A stretch of DNA of 30,282 bases from a virus: IMG/VR virus record IMGVR_UViG_3300023174_003828, positions 1 to 30,282 of that record. One strand, 5' to 3'. The notes under the pieces were generated by a model, which searched no databases, was not told where the DNA came from, and saw only the letters and a program-made list of their open reading frames with translations. Shown here one piece after another: positions 1-7,761 of the stretch; position 1 is the first letter of the stretch; each line of letters begins with the position of its first letter. A program made the translations under genes and the position numbers.

Positions 1-2
1 TT

Positions 3-344
3 ACTATTCACAATGGTAACGCTAAAGTTCGTTTCACAGATGACATGGTCCGTCGTATTAAGCAATTCACTAAAGGTGGTGCTAGTCGTGTAGACTTTGT
101 TGAGTTGCCGTCAGAAATGACAAAAGTGGAAGCATTGAAATATCTTGCTACACTACCTGAGTTTGCTAGTGCAAGTGATCAGGCAACTATTGCTGATACT
201 CTTGAGGACAAAACTAAAGAAGCAAGTAAAGGTGAAGTTAAAGTTAAAACTTCTAAAACAAAGCCAAGCATTGATGCAATTAAAGCACGTGCAAAAAAAG
301 TACAAGTGTCCGCAGAAGATATTTTGTCTGCTGTATCTAATTAA
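3..344 (+). CDS. 3' end of an unrecognised phage protein (partial)
   Basis: The reading frame is open from base 3, so the gene starts upstream of the window; the ATG at 45 is internal and has no ribosome site. The visible 113 residues have an ordered first half and a Lys/Thr/Ala-rich, charged C-terminal half rich in KVK and KTK patterns, as in phage structural or DNA-associated proteins with flexible tails. I do not recognise a family. A strong GC hairpin follows the stop codon directly and a small gene in the same direction lies downstream. The function cannot be assigned from this fragment. Confidence 0.7.
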   Translation, partial: TIHNGNAKVRFTDDMVRRIKQFTKGGASRVDFVELPSEMTKVEALKYLATLPEFASASDQATIADTLEDKTKEASKGEVKVKTSKTKPSIDAIKARAKKVQVSAEDILSAVSN

Positions 345-350
345 ACTAAT

Positions 351-364
351 GGGGCTTCGGCCCC
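351..364 (+). terminator. GGGGC-TTCG-GCCCC hairpin
   Basis: A perfect 5-bp GC stem with a UUCG tetraloop lies 6 bases after the preceding stop codon. No T-run follows, so it may be a weak terminator or an mRNA 3'-end stabilising hairpin. It also ends only 6 bases before the next ATG, where a ribosome site would be expected. Confidence 0.5.
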
Positions 365-370
365 TCAACT

Positions 371-583
371 ATGAATATGAATCTATCTACCTTTCGCCGA
401 ACCTTTAATCCACGTAGAGAATTTAATCCATCAAGTAATATTGACTTGAAAGAATTAAAGTTCTTTAAGAAAAATGGTAAATGGAAGAATGGTTGTCCAT
501 TCTATCTAGAGGATCCATTCGTTGAGATTCCGGCAATGTGTGAAAATAAATACACTGCTTATATGTTAGACAAGATGAAATAA
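371..583 (+). CDS. Small conserved-looking phage protein
   Basis: A 70-residue basic, aromatic-rich protein with no signal peptide or membrane segment. The middle reads GKWKNGCPFYLEDPF, a pattern I associate with short hypothetical proteins of T4-like phages, but the function is unknown. There are two in-frame ATGs (371 and 377) and neither has a clear Shine-Dalgarno sequence, because the upstream space is filled by the UUCG hairpin. The gene ends directly at a strong bidirectional terminator. The start is uncertain; the reading frame is likely real. Confidence 0.55.
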   Translation: MNMNLSTFRRTFNPRREFNPSSNIDLKELKFFKKNGKWKNGCPFYLEDPFVEIPAMCENKYTAYMLDKMK

Positions 584-608
584 AAAAAGCCCCTTAGGGG
601 CTTTTTTT
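584..608. terminator. Bidirectional intrinsic terminator
   Basis: A-run, GCCCC, TTA loop, GGGGC, T-run: a symmetric hairpin with a GC core and seven A/T pairs extending the stem. It gives a U-tract on both strands and sits exactly between two convergent genes (stops at 583 and 607), so it can stop transcription from either side. Confidence 0.92.
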
Positions 609-1446
609 ACGGATTGTTAACTGATTTGATAATCCAATAATCACTACTCATACTAGTATTTGTAACTACATTGAATGGCATATAGAAGTAACCCTTATGA
701 CCCCAATTTGCACCCCAACTGTTTCGTGCAATAAAAACTTTCTTACGCTTATCGTAACCTACAAGCAATACAGCATGACCTCCTAATAGTCGTTCACGTC
801 TAGTATTAGGATATGGCATATTACCGGTCCTTGCTACATGAGCAGACATAAAACTAGTATATACATTAAAACCCATTATAATTGGATAACCATTTGTTAA
901 TGCATCTATACAGCCATTAAAGTCTGATATTCTTTCATAGCGGTTTACTTTACGATTTAATGCATCATTCTTTGCTTCAGTAATAGGTTCTATTTTAAAT
1001 TTACTTATATCATATGGCCATAATGATTCTAAACTTGCACCATAATGATTTGTTACCTTAATACCATCACGTATATAAGCACCACTATCGTAGTTAACTG
1101 TTCCTAATATTAATCGTTCATAATAATATATGAATAGCCTGCTGATATCTTTATAATTACCACTACGTTTGTTTAGTAGTTCTATTGCACCTGCAATTGC
1201 TTGTCCGGTACAGCTACCTAGACTACCTTGATTTTCAATTGGGCTACAATAATTTCTTAAGTCTATTATATTAGGACTTGTTTTAGCTGTTACTTGATAT
1301 TTGTAATCTCTGGGGTCAAGTTTATCTGCTTTCCATATTAACGAAAATTTATCAAGTGTCCTAGGTATAACTTTTTTGTCGGTCGGAGGGTTAAAGGTAT
1401 GATCCTGACTAGTATCAATAATTGTACACGGGTCTTGTTTTGTCAT
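607..1446 (-). CDS. Papain-like cysteine peptidase (C1A family)
   Basis: 279 residues with the complete papain active site: oxyanion Gln73 in ENQGSLGSC, nucleophile Cys79, His224 in GGHAVLLVGY and Asn242 in NSWG. About 60 residues precede the catalytic domain (roughly 60-275); they look too short for a normal cathepsin propeptide. There is no signal peptide, so the enzyme would act in the host cytoplasm or inside the virion. It starts one base after the stop of the giant fibre-like gene and is surely co-transcribed with it, which suggests a role in late gene expression, fibre processing or virion-associated proteolysis. The fold and active site are clear; the target is inferred. No inhibitor gene is visible nearby. 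Confidence 0.9.
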   Translation of the reverse strand: MTKQDPCTIIDTSQDHTFNPPTDKKVIPRTLDKFSLIWKADKLDPRDYKYQVTAKTSPNIIDLRNYCSPIENQGSLGSCTGQAIAGAIELLNKRSGNYKDISRLFIYYYERLILGTVNYDSGAYIRDGIKVTNHYGASLESLWPYDISKFKIEPITEAKNDALNRKVNRYERISDFNGCIDALTNGYPIIMGFNVYTSFMSAHVARTGNMPYPNTRRERLLGGHAVLLVGYDKRKKVFIARNSWGANWGHKGYFYMPFNVVTNTSMSSDYWIIKSVNNP

Positions 1447-1447
1447 A

Positions 1448-4400
1448 TTATGCTAATCGTTCAATACTTACACTATACAAGTTAGCACTTGTATTAGCAA
1501 TCATACCAGTTACACGCCATGTGCCTGAACCAGCGCCTTGGTCAGTGATATTTAGTACTACTGTATCACCTGCACCACTAATAGCTCCGCTCATAGCAAA
1601 TCCATTACCTACACCAGTAACTATAGGTACATTAATCCAACTACTTACAGCCATACTACCTGAAATCATTGTTTGTGACTGTCCCGCCATCGTCATATTA
1701 CTTGACGCGGCACCAATGAATAATCTAGTAGGAGTTCCACCAACAAGTGCAGTTAGATTATCTAGTGTGACAACTGTATTAGAACCACTAATAGTATTAG
1801 CGCGGCGCACCATATTAGTACCAACGCCCTGGGCTGTCACGTTACCAGTAGCACTAATATTATTACCTGCAATGTTACCATTACCACTGATACCCACAGA
1901 GTTAATGATGCTAAACCCATTGATTGTTGGCGCAGGACTTGCACCGCTAGATACCAATCCACCTGATACAATAATTTGGCCGTTTGTAGGTAATGTTAAG
2001 TTACCGGTTGTGTCAAGTGTCCAGCTGGCAGTACCGTTAGTAGTTATTACAACATTACCATTAGAAGTAGGAATATCTACATTACTATTGCCATTAGCAA
2101 TTTTAGTAACACTGATATTGGTTACATTACTACCATCACCTTTTAGATATTGTGCACCGATGACATTGGCGTTAGCAAAGAAATCAACGTTAGTATTAAT
2201 TCTACCATACTGACTTAATTCTATATTATAAGTAGACCAATTAATATTACTAACTTGTTGTGGGAAATTGATAGCACCGTATATATCTATATTACCCGGA
2301 GTTCTTAAACTACCGTCTTTATTAAATATCCATTGCTTACTAGTACCGTTATTGGTAGTGATATAAACGTTATCACTAGAAGTAGGGACAGATACATTAC
2401 TATTGCCATTAGCAATAGTTGTTACACTTCCAGTCCAAGCTGTATTTTGTTCAGTAGCATCAGGGAATGTGATTGTTGCACCAGTACGTGATAATTCTAA
2501 TGAATTATTTGAGTGAGATATTCTACCAAATATATTACTAGTTAAGAATCCACCTGTACCAAATATAATATCTTTTGTTGTACCTTGATTACCAGTAGCT
2601 AATACTAAATTACCACCGCCATCTAATAGTGTTTGTCCAGGACCATATGATTGTGCAAATACGTATCCGTCACCTCCACCTGTAATTGTATAGTTAGCAT
2701 CTCCGAATCCTGAACTAGTAAAGCCCATATCTGCCCAACCACCGGTGTCATCACCGTGATGTCCTTGAGCCACCCAATCAGCACTACCGTTATCAGATAC
2801 ATTATTAATAACACCTTGAATATATGCAAAGTGGTTACTACTTGCTATTAACACTGCATGTTCAGTACCAGCTAAGGTGTTAGCACCTGGGCCAATGTAA
2901 ATACTGTTACCACCTAATACAACATTGTCCGGTGCATAAAATGTACCATCATCGGCAAATATAAATTCATGTACACCTGCATTAGCAAAAATAGTTAAAT
3001 TAGCATTTGCTGGACCTACAATATTACCTGGTGTTTGTAAGTTGCCACTATTATCAAATGTCCAAGCACTTGCTCCTGCTTCAACAAGAACATTACCGTA
3101 ACCTGATAAGCCTAAGGCTGATTGTCCACCTCTAACTGTAACTGCACCACCGTTAGCTGATTGACTATAACCACCTTGTAGCAATACATTGGCTCCATTT
3201 ATTCCTGTACCACTAGATTGACCACCTTGAATTTGAATATTACCACCGATACTATTGCCACCTGAGCCACCTGTGATATTGATATAGCCACCGGAACCGT
3301 TTGATCCATATCCACCTTCAAGATTGATATAACCACCAGTGTCGGCACCATCTCCGCCGGATAAATTGATATAGCCACCGCTACCGGTCGCCCCGTCACT
3401 ATCGCCTGCGTAAATCTTAATGTCACCACCGTTGTAATCACTATCACCACCCCAGACATAAACATCACCGCCCTCAGCGTATGTGCCGTTAGCACGTTGA
3501 CCTTGAATGATTAATCGTTGTGCTGAATCACCGGCTGCAGGAGTAGGCCCTGTAATGACTGCTTGTTTAGTTGAGTCACCAAACTGTAATGTTTGTGCTT
3601 GTTGATTACCACCATTATGTAAATCAACTGTTAGTGTTGGGAATATTGTCCCACCACCATTAGTAAAGGTCCAATTATAATCCTGCTCAGTAATAGGGTC
3701 ACTTACCCCAATGCCTACCAATTTATCTGCGCTACTTATTCCTACCCTAGCAATATTATTACCACCGGCATCATAACTGTTCAATCCTAAAAAGCCATTA
3801 GGACAAGTATTGAATTGAGTTGTATTGCCGTATATAGCAATATTAGCGTCATTCGGTAATGTAAGATTACCATCGCCGTCAAATGTCCAAACACCACCTT
3901 GAGTGCCAGTATTAGTATTCCAAGATTGTATACTGACGTTGCCGTTCCAACTGGTCATTACATTGGCTTGATTGTCTTTGCCTAATACAAGATTTGCGGC
4001 TGCACTAGCGACAAGGTGAAGGTCTGGACCAGATGATATAAAGATATCTAAATATGAACTAACATTAGCAGGATCTGGCTGTAAGTGTAAGTTTCCTGTA
4101 CCAATGATATTAATATTATCAAATGTAACATTTCCTGTGTTAGCACCACCACTAATTGATACTTGAGTACCGTTAGCATATTTTATATCAAAAGTGTTAC
4201 TCGGTAATGTTAGGTTACCGTCCGCGCCAAATGACCATGCCTTTACTGGTTGACTATTTCCGATATTACCTGCTAGTAAATTAACATTGCCGTAACTGTT
4301 ATATAATGATACTGCATTCCCGTCACCTTGTACAGGAATTGATAGCCCGGCTGTTTGACCACTAACTAAATCTGAATTGTTTACAATAATACCACTATTA

Positions 4401-5080
4401 GAGTAAATGATATTATTACTAAATCCAATATTACCTGTGTTAGCACCACCTCCACTTATCGGAGCAAACGCACCGTTACCATATAACACATTACTATTGC
4501 TACCGGTTAAATTAATTGTTGCTATATTCCCTAAACCAGAAACATTTGCGGCTGCTACTGCATTAGCTGTAGTAGCAAAACCAACAGCACCAGCAACATT
4601 AGCACCTGCTACTGCATTGGCTATGGTAGCAAATGTAGCTAAACTAACAGCACCGGATACATTAGAACCTGCTACAGAAAATGCTGTATTAGCAACGTTG
4701 GCATTTGGAACAAATCCAGAGACATTACTACCTCGAATGTTACTTAAGTTATTACCAGAACCGCTAAAGAAATTAGCTGTTGCTAAGTTACCTAAAGTAG
4801 CATTACCTGATGTAATATTACCTGTTACTGCTAAACTTGTTAATGTACCAACACTTGTGATATTTGGTTGAGCATTAGTTAATACCGTATTTGCTATTGT
4901 TGCTCTTGTGGCTGCTACATAGTTACCACCGGCACCAGCTAATACAACATTGGCAATATTTCCTAATACAGTTTTTTCTGTAGTAGGAGTGCCTGCCATA
5001 TTGACTACTGGTATAACTGTAGAACTAACTAAGTTTGCGCCAATATTGGTTAGTTCTGTAATTTTAATTGTTGTTGTCAT
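1448..5080 (-). CDS. Giant repetitive tail-fibre-like protein
   Basis: 1210 residues, low complexity, rich in Gly, Asn, Ser, Thr and Ala. The N-terminal third carries short repeats such as GSNVSG, ANVAG and TTANAV, with 'WTFDGDGNLTLPN'-type segments recurring through the protein. These are features of phage fibre/adhesin proteins with beta-helical shafts. Residues about 530-660 form a glycine-rich run of GGYINL-type units about 16-17 residues apart. The last 150 residues are less repetitive and may be the tip. The start is supported by AGGAAATAAAA directly before the ATG. It is followed at once by the papain-like protease and preceded by a smaller fibre-like gene, together forming a late operon. 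The exact structural role is inferred from composition and context; receptor binding is plausible. Confidence 0.8.
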   Translation of the reverse strand: MTTTIKITELTNIGANLVSSTVIPVVNMAGTPTTEKTVLGNIANVVLAGAGGNYVAATRATIANTVLTNAQPNITSVGTLTSLAVTGNITSGNATLGNLATANFFSGSGNNLSNIRGSNVSGFVPNANVANTAFSVAGSNVSGAVSLATFATIANAVAGANVAGAVGFATTANAVAAANVSGLGNIATINLTGSNSNVLYGNGAFAPISGGGANTGNIGFSNNIIYSNSGIIVNNSDLVSGQTAGLSIPVQGDGNAVSLYNSYGNVNLLAGNIGNSQPVKAWSFGADGNLTLPSNTFDIKYANGTQVSISGGANTGNVTFDNINIIGTGNLHLQPDPANVSSYLDIFISSGPDLHLVASAAANLVLGKDNQANVMTSWNGNVSIQSWNTNTGTQGGVWTFDGDGNLTLPNDANIAIYGNTTQFNTCPNGFLGLNSYDAGGNNIARVGISSADKLVGIGVSDPITEQDYNWTFTNGGGTIFPTLTVDLHNGGNQQAQTLQFGDSTKQAVITGPTPAAGDSAQRLIIQGQRANGTYAEGGDVYVWGGDSDYNGGDIKIYAGDSDGATGSGGYINLSGGDGADTGGYINLEGGYGSNGSGGYINITGGSGGNSIGGNIQIQGGQSSGTGINGANVLLQGGYSQSANGGAVTVRGGQSALGLSGYGNVLVEAGASAWTFDNSGNLQTPGNIVGPANANLTIFANAGVHEFIFADDGTFYAPDNVVLGGNSIYIGPGANTLAGTEHAVLIASSNHFAYIQGVINNVSDNGSADWVAQGHHGDDTGGWADMGFTSSGFGDANYTITGGGDGYVFAQSYGPGQTLLDGGGNLVLATGNQGTTKDIIFGTGGFLTSNIFGRISHSNNSLELSRTGATITFPDATEQNTAWTGSVTTIANGNSNVSVPTSSDNVYITTNNGTSKQWIFNKDGSLRTPGNIDIYGAINFPQQVSNINWSTYNIELSQYGRINTNVDFFANANVIGAQYLKGDGSNVTNISVTKIANGNSNVDIPTSNGNVVITTNGTASWTLDTTGNLTLPTNGQIIVSGGLVSSGASPAPTINGFSIINSVGISGNGNIAGNNISATGNVTAQGVGTNMVRRANTISGSNTVVTLDNLTALVGGTPTRLFIGAASSNMTMAGQSQTMISGSMAVSSWINVPIVTGVGNGFAMSGAISGAGDTVVLNITDQGAGSGTWRVTGMIANTSANLYSVSIERLA

Positions 5081-5098
5081 TTTTATTTCCTAATATTT

Positions 5099-5713
5099 TT
5101 AATTAAATACTGCACCATTATTACCGATACAGAACCATTTGCTCGCTATATATTGTAATGTACATGCATCGCCGGTGTTACTAAATCTTATTGTACCTGA
5201 TCCTCCCCAGGCTGGGTTAGTCACAGTAATAACCATATTACCACCTGAACTAAGCATCATAAATGTTTTTATTTGTCCTACTGCGCCAGCCGCTAATGTT
5301 GCGGTACTTGCAGTGGTCGTAGTAAAATAACTAGTGGTTACCGATACATTAACAGCGGAAGTGGTAGTTAAATTCTGACTACCACTTAGTAATAATTGTC
5401 CAGTAATAGCTACATTTGCCGGCAAATCTACCGTCAATGTTCCGGTTGTAGTTAATGGACTTCCAGTAACAGTTAAATTGTTACTAGTTAAACTTACATT
5501 GGTTACACCTGCATTATTTATATTTACAGTACCTGCTGTAGCATTTGCTGTAATAGTTACCCCATTCCCGGTAAATGTGTTGTATGGGCTGGCATTTGTA
5601 AATAACGTATTAAAGTTATCTTTTGTTTTGTTAAATGCTGTGTATAGGCTATCGCTACCGGTAGATTCGTTTTGTAATCCAATATTAATTACTTGTAGTC
5701 CTGAAATTGCCAT
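5099..5713 (-). CDS. Fibre-like or virion surface protein
   Basis: 204 residues, Thr/Asn/Val-rich. The N-terminus (LQVINIGLQNESTGSDSLY, then AFNKTKDNFNTLF) resembles N-terminal attachment segments of phage fibre proteins. A beta-rich repetitive middle follows, with NLTVTGSPLTTTGTLTVDLP, and the last 60 residues (about 145-204) read like a compact C-terminal domain. It shares composition with the downstream 1210-aa protein, and the two are separated by 18 bases, so they probably act in the same fibre. The ribosome site AAGGA before the ATG lies in the 3' arm of a hairpin with a late-promoter motif in its loop (see 5721-5747), pointing to late-only translation. The function is inferred. Confidence 0.75.
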   Translation of the reverse strand: MAISGLQVINIGLQNESTGSDSLYTAFNKTKDNFNTLFTNASPYNTFTGNGVTITANATAGTVNINNAGVTNVSLTSNNLTVTGSPLTTTGTLTVDLPANVAITGQLLLSGSQNLTTTSAVNVSVTTSYFTTTTASTATLAAGAVGQIKTFMMLSSGGNMVITVTNPAWGGSGTIRFSNTGDACTLQYIASKWFCIGNNGAVFN

Positions 5714-5720
5714 AATTTAA

Positions 5721-5747
5721 TCCTTATTATGTATTTATCAATAAGGA
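5721..5747 (-). promoter_or_regulatory. RBS-masking hairpin with late-promoter motif in the loop
   Basis: On the minus strand TCCTTATT pairs perfectly with AATAAGGA across an 11-base loop, GATAAATACAT. The 3' arm holds the AAGGA Shine-Dalgarno of the gene starting at 5713. The loop holds GATAAATA (5739-5732), a match to the T4-like late promoter NATAAATA. A transcript reading in from upstream would mask the SD; one starting just after GATAAATA would lack the 5' arm and leave it free. The inverted repeat and motif are seen directly; the switch is inferred. Confidence 0.65.
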
Positions 5748-5762
5748 CTAAATGTAATATCA

Positions 5763-6089
5763 TCAGGTTGGACTAAAACTTGACCCGCATCCGCATGTAG
5801 TTTCCGCATTAGGATTATTGATTTTGAACTGCGATCCGTTCAAATCTTCAACATAATCTATGCTTGCATTGTGTAAATATTGTGCGGAAATACTGTCTAC
5901 TAACATACTTAAAGATCCTGCAGGTATCTCAAAATCATCGTCATTTTGTTCTTCATCTATAGTAAAACCATATTGCATTCCACTACATCCTCCACCTTGA
6001 ACAAATACACGTATCTTAGCTTTTGGATTGTTTTCTTCTGCTAATATATCAGCTATCTTTATAGAAGCATTTTCTGTTATTTCTATCAT
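5763..6089 (-). CDS. erpA: A-type iron-sulfur carrier, ErpA/IscA family
   Basis: 108 residues covering the whole HesB/IscA domain. The three conserved cysteines are present: Cys35 in [12 protein letters not shown] and Cys99/Cys101 in TTCGCGSSF. The [14 protein letters not shown] ending is closest to ErpA of proteobacteria. Such proteins carry 2Fe-2S or 4Fe-4S clusters from the Isc or Suf scaffold to apo-enzymes in the cytoplasm. The start overlaps the stop of the superoxide dismutase gene by ATGA, so the two are translationally coupled. Together they form an iron-sulfur/oxidative-stress pair that would protect host metabolism or phage Fe-S enzymes during infection. Length is normal and no key residue is missing. 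Confidence 0.93.
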   Translation of the reverse strand: MIEITENASIKIADILAEENNPKAKIRVFVQGGGCSGMQYGFTIDEEQNDDDFEIPAGSLSMLVDSISAQYLHNASIDYVEDLNGSQFKINNPNAETTCGCGSSFSPT

Positions 6090-6640
6090 AAACTCTTACC
6101 CCACCTGGTATTAATCACATTCCAATTGATGATTTTCCATTGCTCTTTTAGATACTTTTTCTTGTCACTTCCGTAATCTAATAAAAACGCATGTTCCCAC
6201 CAATCTATCAATAGTAATATATCATTTCTTACTTCATGATTTTTGATTGTTTTAATACTACCGTCATATGCTAAATAAATCCAACCAGATCCTTGGATCT
6301 TCATTGCTTCTTCTTCAAACTTTGATTTCATATCATCAAATGTTTTATAATGTTTATTGATAAATCCGTACATAGGGCCGTTTGGCTTGTTGTTATTTCT
6401 AACTTCACGGAATTGTGGGAATAATGTGTTGTGCAAGAAAGCACCTGCATAATTAAAATCTTTGTCACCCTCACCTTTGTTATAGCGTTCGGCATAGCCT
6501 TTAGCTAGTTTATCATAATGTAGGTCAAGGGTATCCTGGCTTAATACAGGTTTAACCTCACTAGCGGTGAAGTTTAGTGGTATTATTTCTATGTCTTGAG
6601 GCTTACCCTTATCCTCAAGTAATTGAATTATATCTCTCAT
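6086..6640 (-). CDS. Fe/Mn superoxide dismutase
   Basis: 184 residues aligning by eye with SodA/SodB. All four metal ligands are present: His41 (LDLHYDKL), His70 ([10 protein letters not shown]), Asp146 and His150 ([11 protein letters not shown]). Other landmarks are GSGWIYL and the DWWEH block. The gateway-His position is Leu45, and the residue that hydrogen-bonds the metal-bound solvent (Gln146 in E. coli MnSOD) appears to be His135 in KNHE, so metal preference is not clear. It converts superoxide to peroxide and oxygen in the cytoplasm. It overlaps the erpA-like gene by ATGA. The start codon lies inside a small hairpin that also holds a late-promoter motif, and no normal Shine-Dalgarno is visible. 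Catalytic activity is likely but unproven. Confidence 0.88.
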   Translation of the reverse strand: MRDIIQLLEDKGKPQDIEIIPLNFTASEVKPVLSQDTLDLHYDKLAKGYAERYNKGEGDKDFNYAGAFLHNTLFPQFREVRNNNKPNGPMYGFINKHYKTFDDMKSKFEEEAMKIQGSGWIYLAYDGSIKTIKNHEVRNDILLLIDWWEHAFLLDYGSDKKKYLKEQWKIINWNVINTRWGKSL

Positions 6641-6659
6641 ACATATATTTATCGTATGA
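6637..6659 (-). promoter_or_regulatory. Start-codon hairpin with late-promoter motif in the loop
   Basis: On the minus strand TCATAC and GTATGA form a 6-bp stem around the 11-base loop GATAAATATAT. The ATG of the superoxide dismutase is in the 3' arm. GATAAATA (6653-6646) fits the late motif NATAAATA. The loop has the same length and nearly the same sequence as the one at 5721-5747. A start just after the motif would give a nearly leaderless mRNA, a weak point of this reading. Confidence 0.45.
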
Positions 6660-6673
6660 AAGACTATTGGGGA

Positions 6674-6883
6674 TTAACGTCGGCGCACGATACGGCCTTT
6701 AGTTAAGTCATATGGACTAAATTCTAATTCTACTGTATCCCCAAGTAGAACTTTAATATCATGCTGGCGCATCTTGCCAGAGATATAACCCATTACATTT
6801 GTGCCATTTACGGTGACACGGAACATGGCGTTAGGCAACACATCAGTTACCGTACCGTCCATTCGTAAACCTTCTTCTTTCAA
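6674..6883 (-). CDS. infA: Translation initiation factor IF-1
   Basis: 69 residues matching bacterial IF-1 (usually 71-73) along its full length: the S1-like OB fold with [39 protein letters not shown]-1 binds the 30S A site and helps IF-2 and IF-3 choose the initiator tRNA. The start is TTG at 6883, supported by AAGGAAAC at proper spacing; the first ATG (6862) would cut off conserved N-terminal residues. The TTG overlaps the stop of GIY-YIG gene I (TTGA), whose last codons contain the infA ribosome site. An IF-1 in a phage is uncommon, though translation factors are known from very large phages. It may steer initiation towards phage mRNAs. Confidence 0.95.
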   Translation of the reverse strand: MKEEGLRMDGTVTDVLPNAMFRVTVNGTNVMGYISGKMRQHDIKVLLGDTVELEFSPYDLTKGRIVRRR

Positions 6884-7746
6884 TTTTGTTTCCTTTTTTT
6901 ACCTTCTTTAGAATTGTGAAAGACCCAGTCTTTCTGTTCATCTGAACCCAGTTGTGAATAAAAAATTTCTTTTTCTATTTTTTTAATTTCACCTATTTTA
7001 TTAATACATACAATTTTACCTTTTAGTTTTTCTTTAGTTTCAGCAGTAAACACTTGAAGTTTTCTTTTATCTTTTATTTTTTGTTTAGTTTCATCTTTCA
7101 TTGGTCCTTTATTTTGTTGGGCCAATTTCATTTTTTCAATGGTTTCGGGTGTTTTTTTCTTACCTAAAAGTTTTTCACTTATTTCAGGTCTTTTTCTACC
7201 TCTTAGTTTTTCAGCAGTTTTTTTGACTGATTCTGGGTTTCTTTTTTTCCCGATGTTGGCTTCTGATAGTAGTTTCTTTGTGGCATCGCTTCTTGGCAAT
7301 TTATTTCCGGGATTAACACCCTTTTTTCCTGTATTCCAAGGTAGTTGACCTTGTTTAGATGAAGATATTTTTTGTTTTGTTTCTTCTGTGTGAGGTTCAT
7401 AATTATTTCTACCAGTATCACCACCGTCTAAACCATTTTCTAATACTTGATTAGCCCAAATCTTTTTACCACTTTCATTTATAGCATTTACAATATTGTT
7501 TTCTTTTGAAAAGTTTACAGCAACTTCTACGCATTTTTCTTTATTTTCAAAAAAACCTATTATTTCAGTAGATATATCCTTGCCATGAATTTTTAAGTGG
7601 TTTAACCAATATTCACCTGACCCAGTATAAGAATAAGGATTAGATTTGACAGTTTTTCCAAAATATTTTAAACCGGTAATGTTATGCGTTTTAATATAAA
7701 GATAGGTAGGCATAAATTTCTTCATTAATATATTTATGCCTACCAT
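6880..7746 (-). CDS. GIY-YIG homing endonuclease I with NUMOD3 repeats
   Basis: Residues about 13-105 form a GIY-YIG-type nuclease domain (YLYIKTHN then KYFGKT). Residues about 118-245 are a Lys-rich string of NUMOD3-type DNA-binding units with TKQKIS, GKKR, PESVKK and KTPETIEKM motifs, as in free-standing phage homing enzymes. The N-terminal domain is nearly the same as that of GIY-YIG II (23493-24161), showing recent duplication or shared descent. Starts are ambiguous: ATG 7746 has GGAAA upstream, while ATG 7725 and ATG 7713 lie inside a 13-bp hairpin. The 3' end overlaps infA by TTGA, as expected of a mobile gene inserted between upstream genes and infA. It probably cleaves a related phage genome at the insertion site. 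Confidence 0.88.
   Translation of the reverse strand: MVGINILMKKFMPTYLYIKTHNITGLKYFGKTVKSNPYSYTGSGEYWLNHLKIHGKDISTEIIGFFENKEKCVEVAVNFSKENNIVNAINESGKKIWANQVLENGLDGGDTGRNNYEPHTEETKQKISSSKQGQLPWNTGKKGVNPGNKLPRSDATKKLLSEANIGKKRNPESVKKTAEKLRGRKRPEISEKLLGKKKTPETIEKMKLAQQNKGPMKDETKQKIKDKRKLQVFTAETKEKLKGKIVCINKIGEIKKIEKEIFYSQLGSDEQKDWVFHNSKEGKKRKQN
7705..7744 (-). promoter_or_regulatory. 13-bp hairpin and late-promoter motif at GIY-YIG I start
   Basis: On the minus strand GGTAGGCATAAAT and ATTTATGCCTACC are perfect 13-bp inverted arms around a 14-base loop. CATAAATA (7738-7731) fits NATAAATA and straddles the 5' arm and loop. ATG 7713 lies in the 3' arm and ATG 7725 in the loop. A late transcript starting about 7 bases after the motif would lack the 5' arm. 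This is the arrangement known for the T4 I-TevI gene; here it is inferred from sequence. Confidence 0.65.
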
Positions 7747-7761
7747 CTTATTTCCAGTATA

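Noticed and set aside
1422-2213. 263-aa plus-strand reading frame (and similar frames to 5720) opposite the fibre genes
   Set aside because: Long hydrophobic Pro/Leu/Val-rich frames are antisense shadows of the Asn/Gly/Thr-rich fibre genes; no ribosome sites or known motifs.
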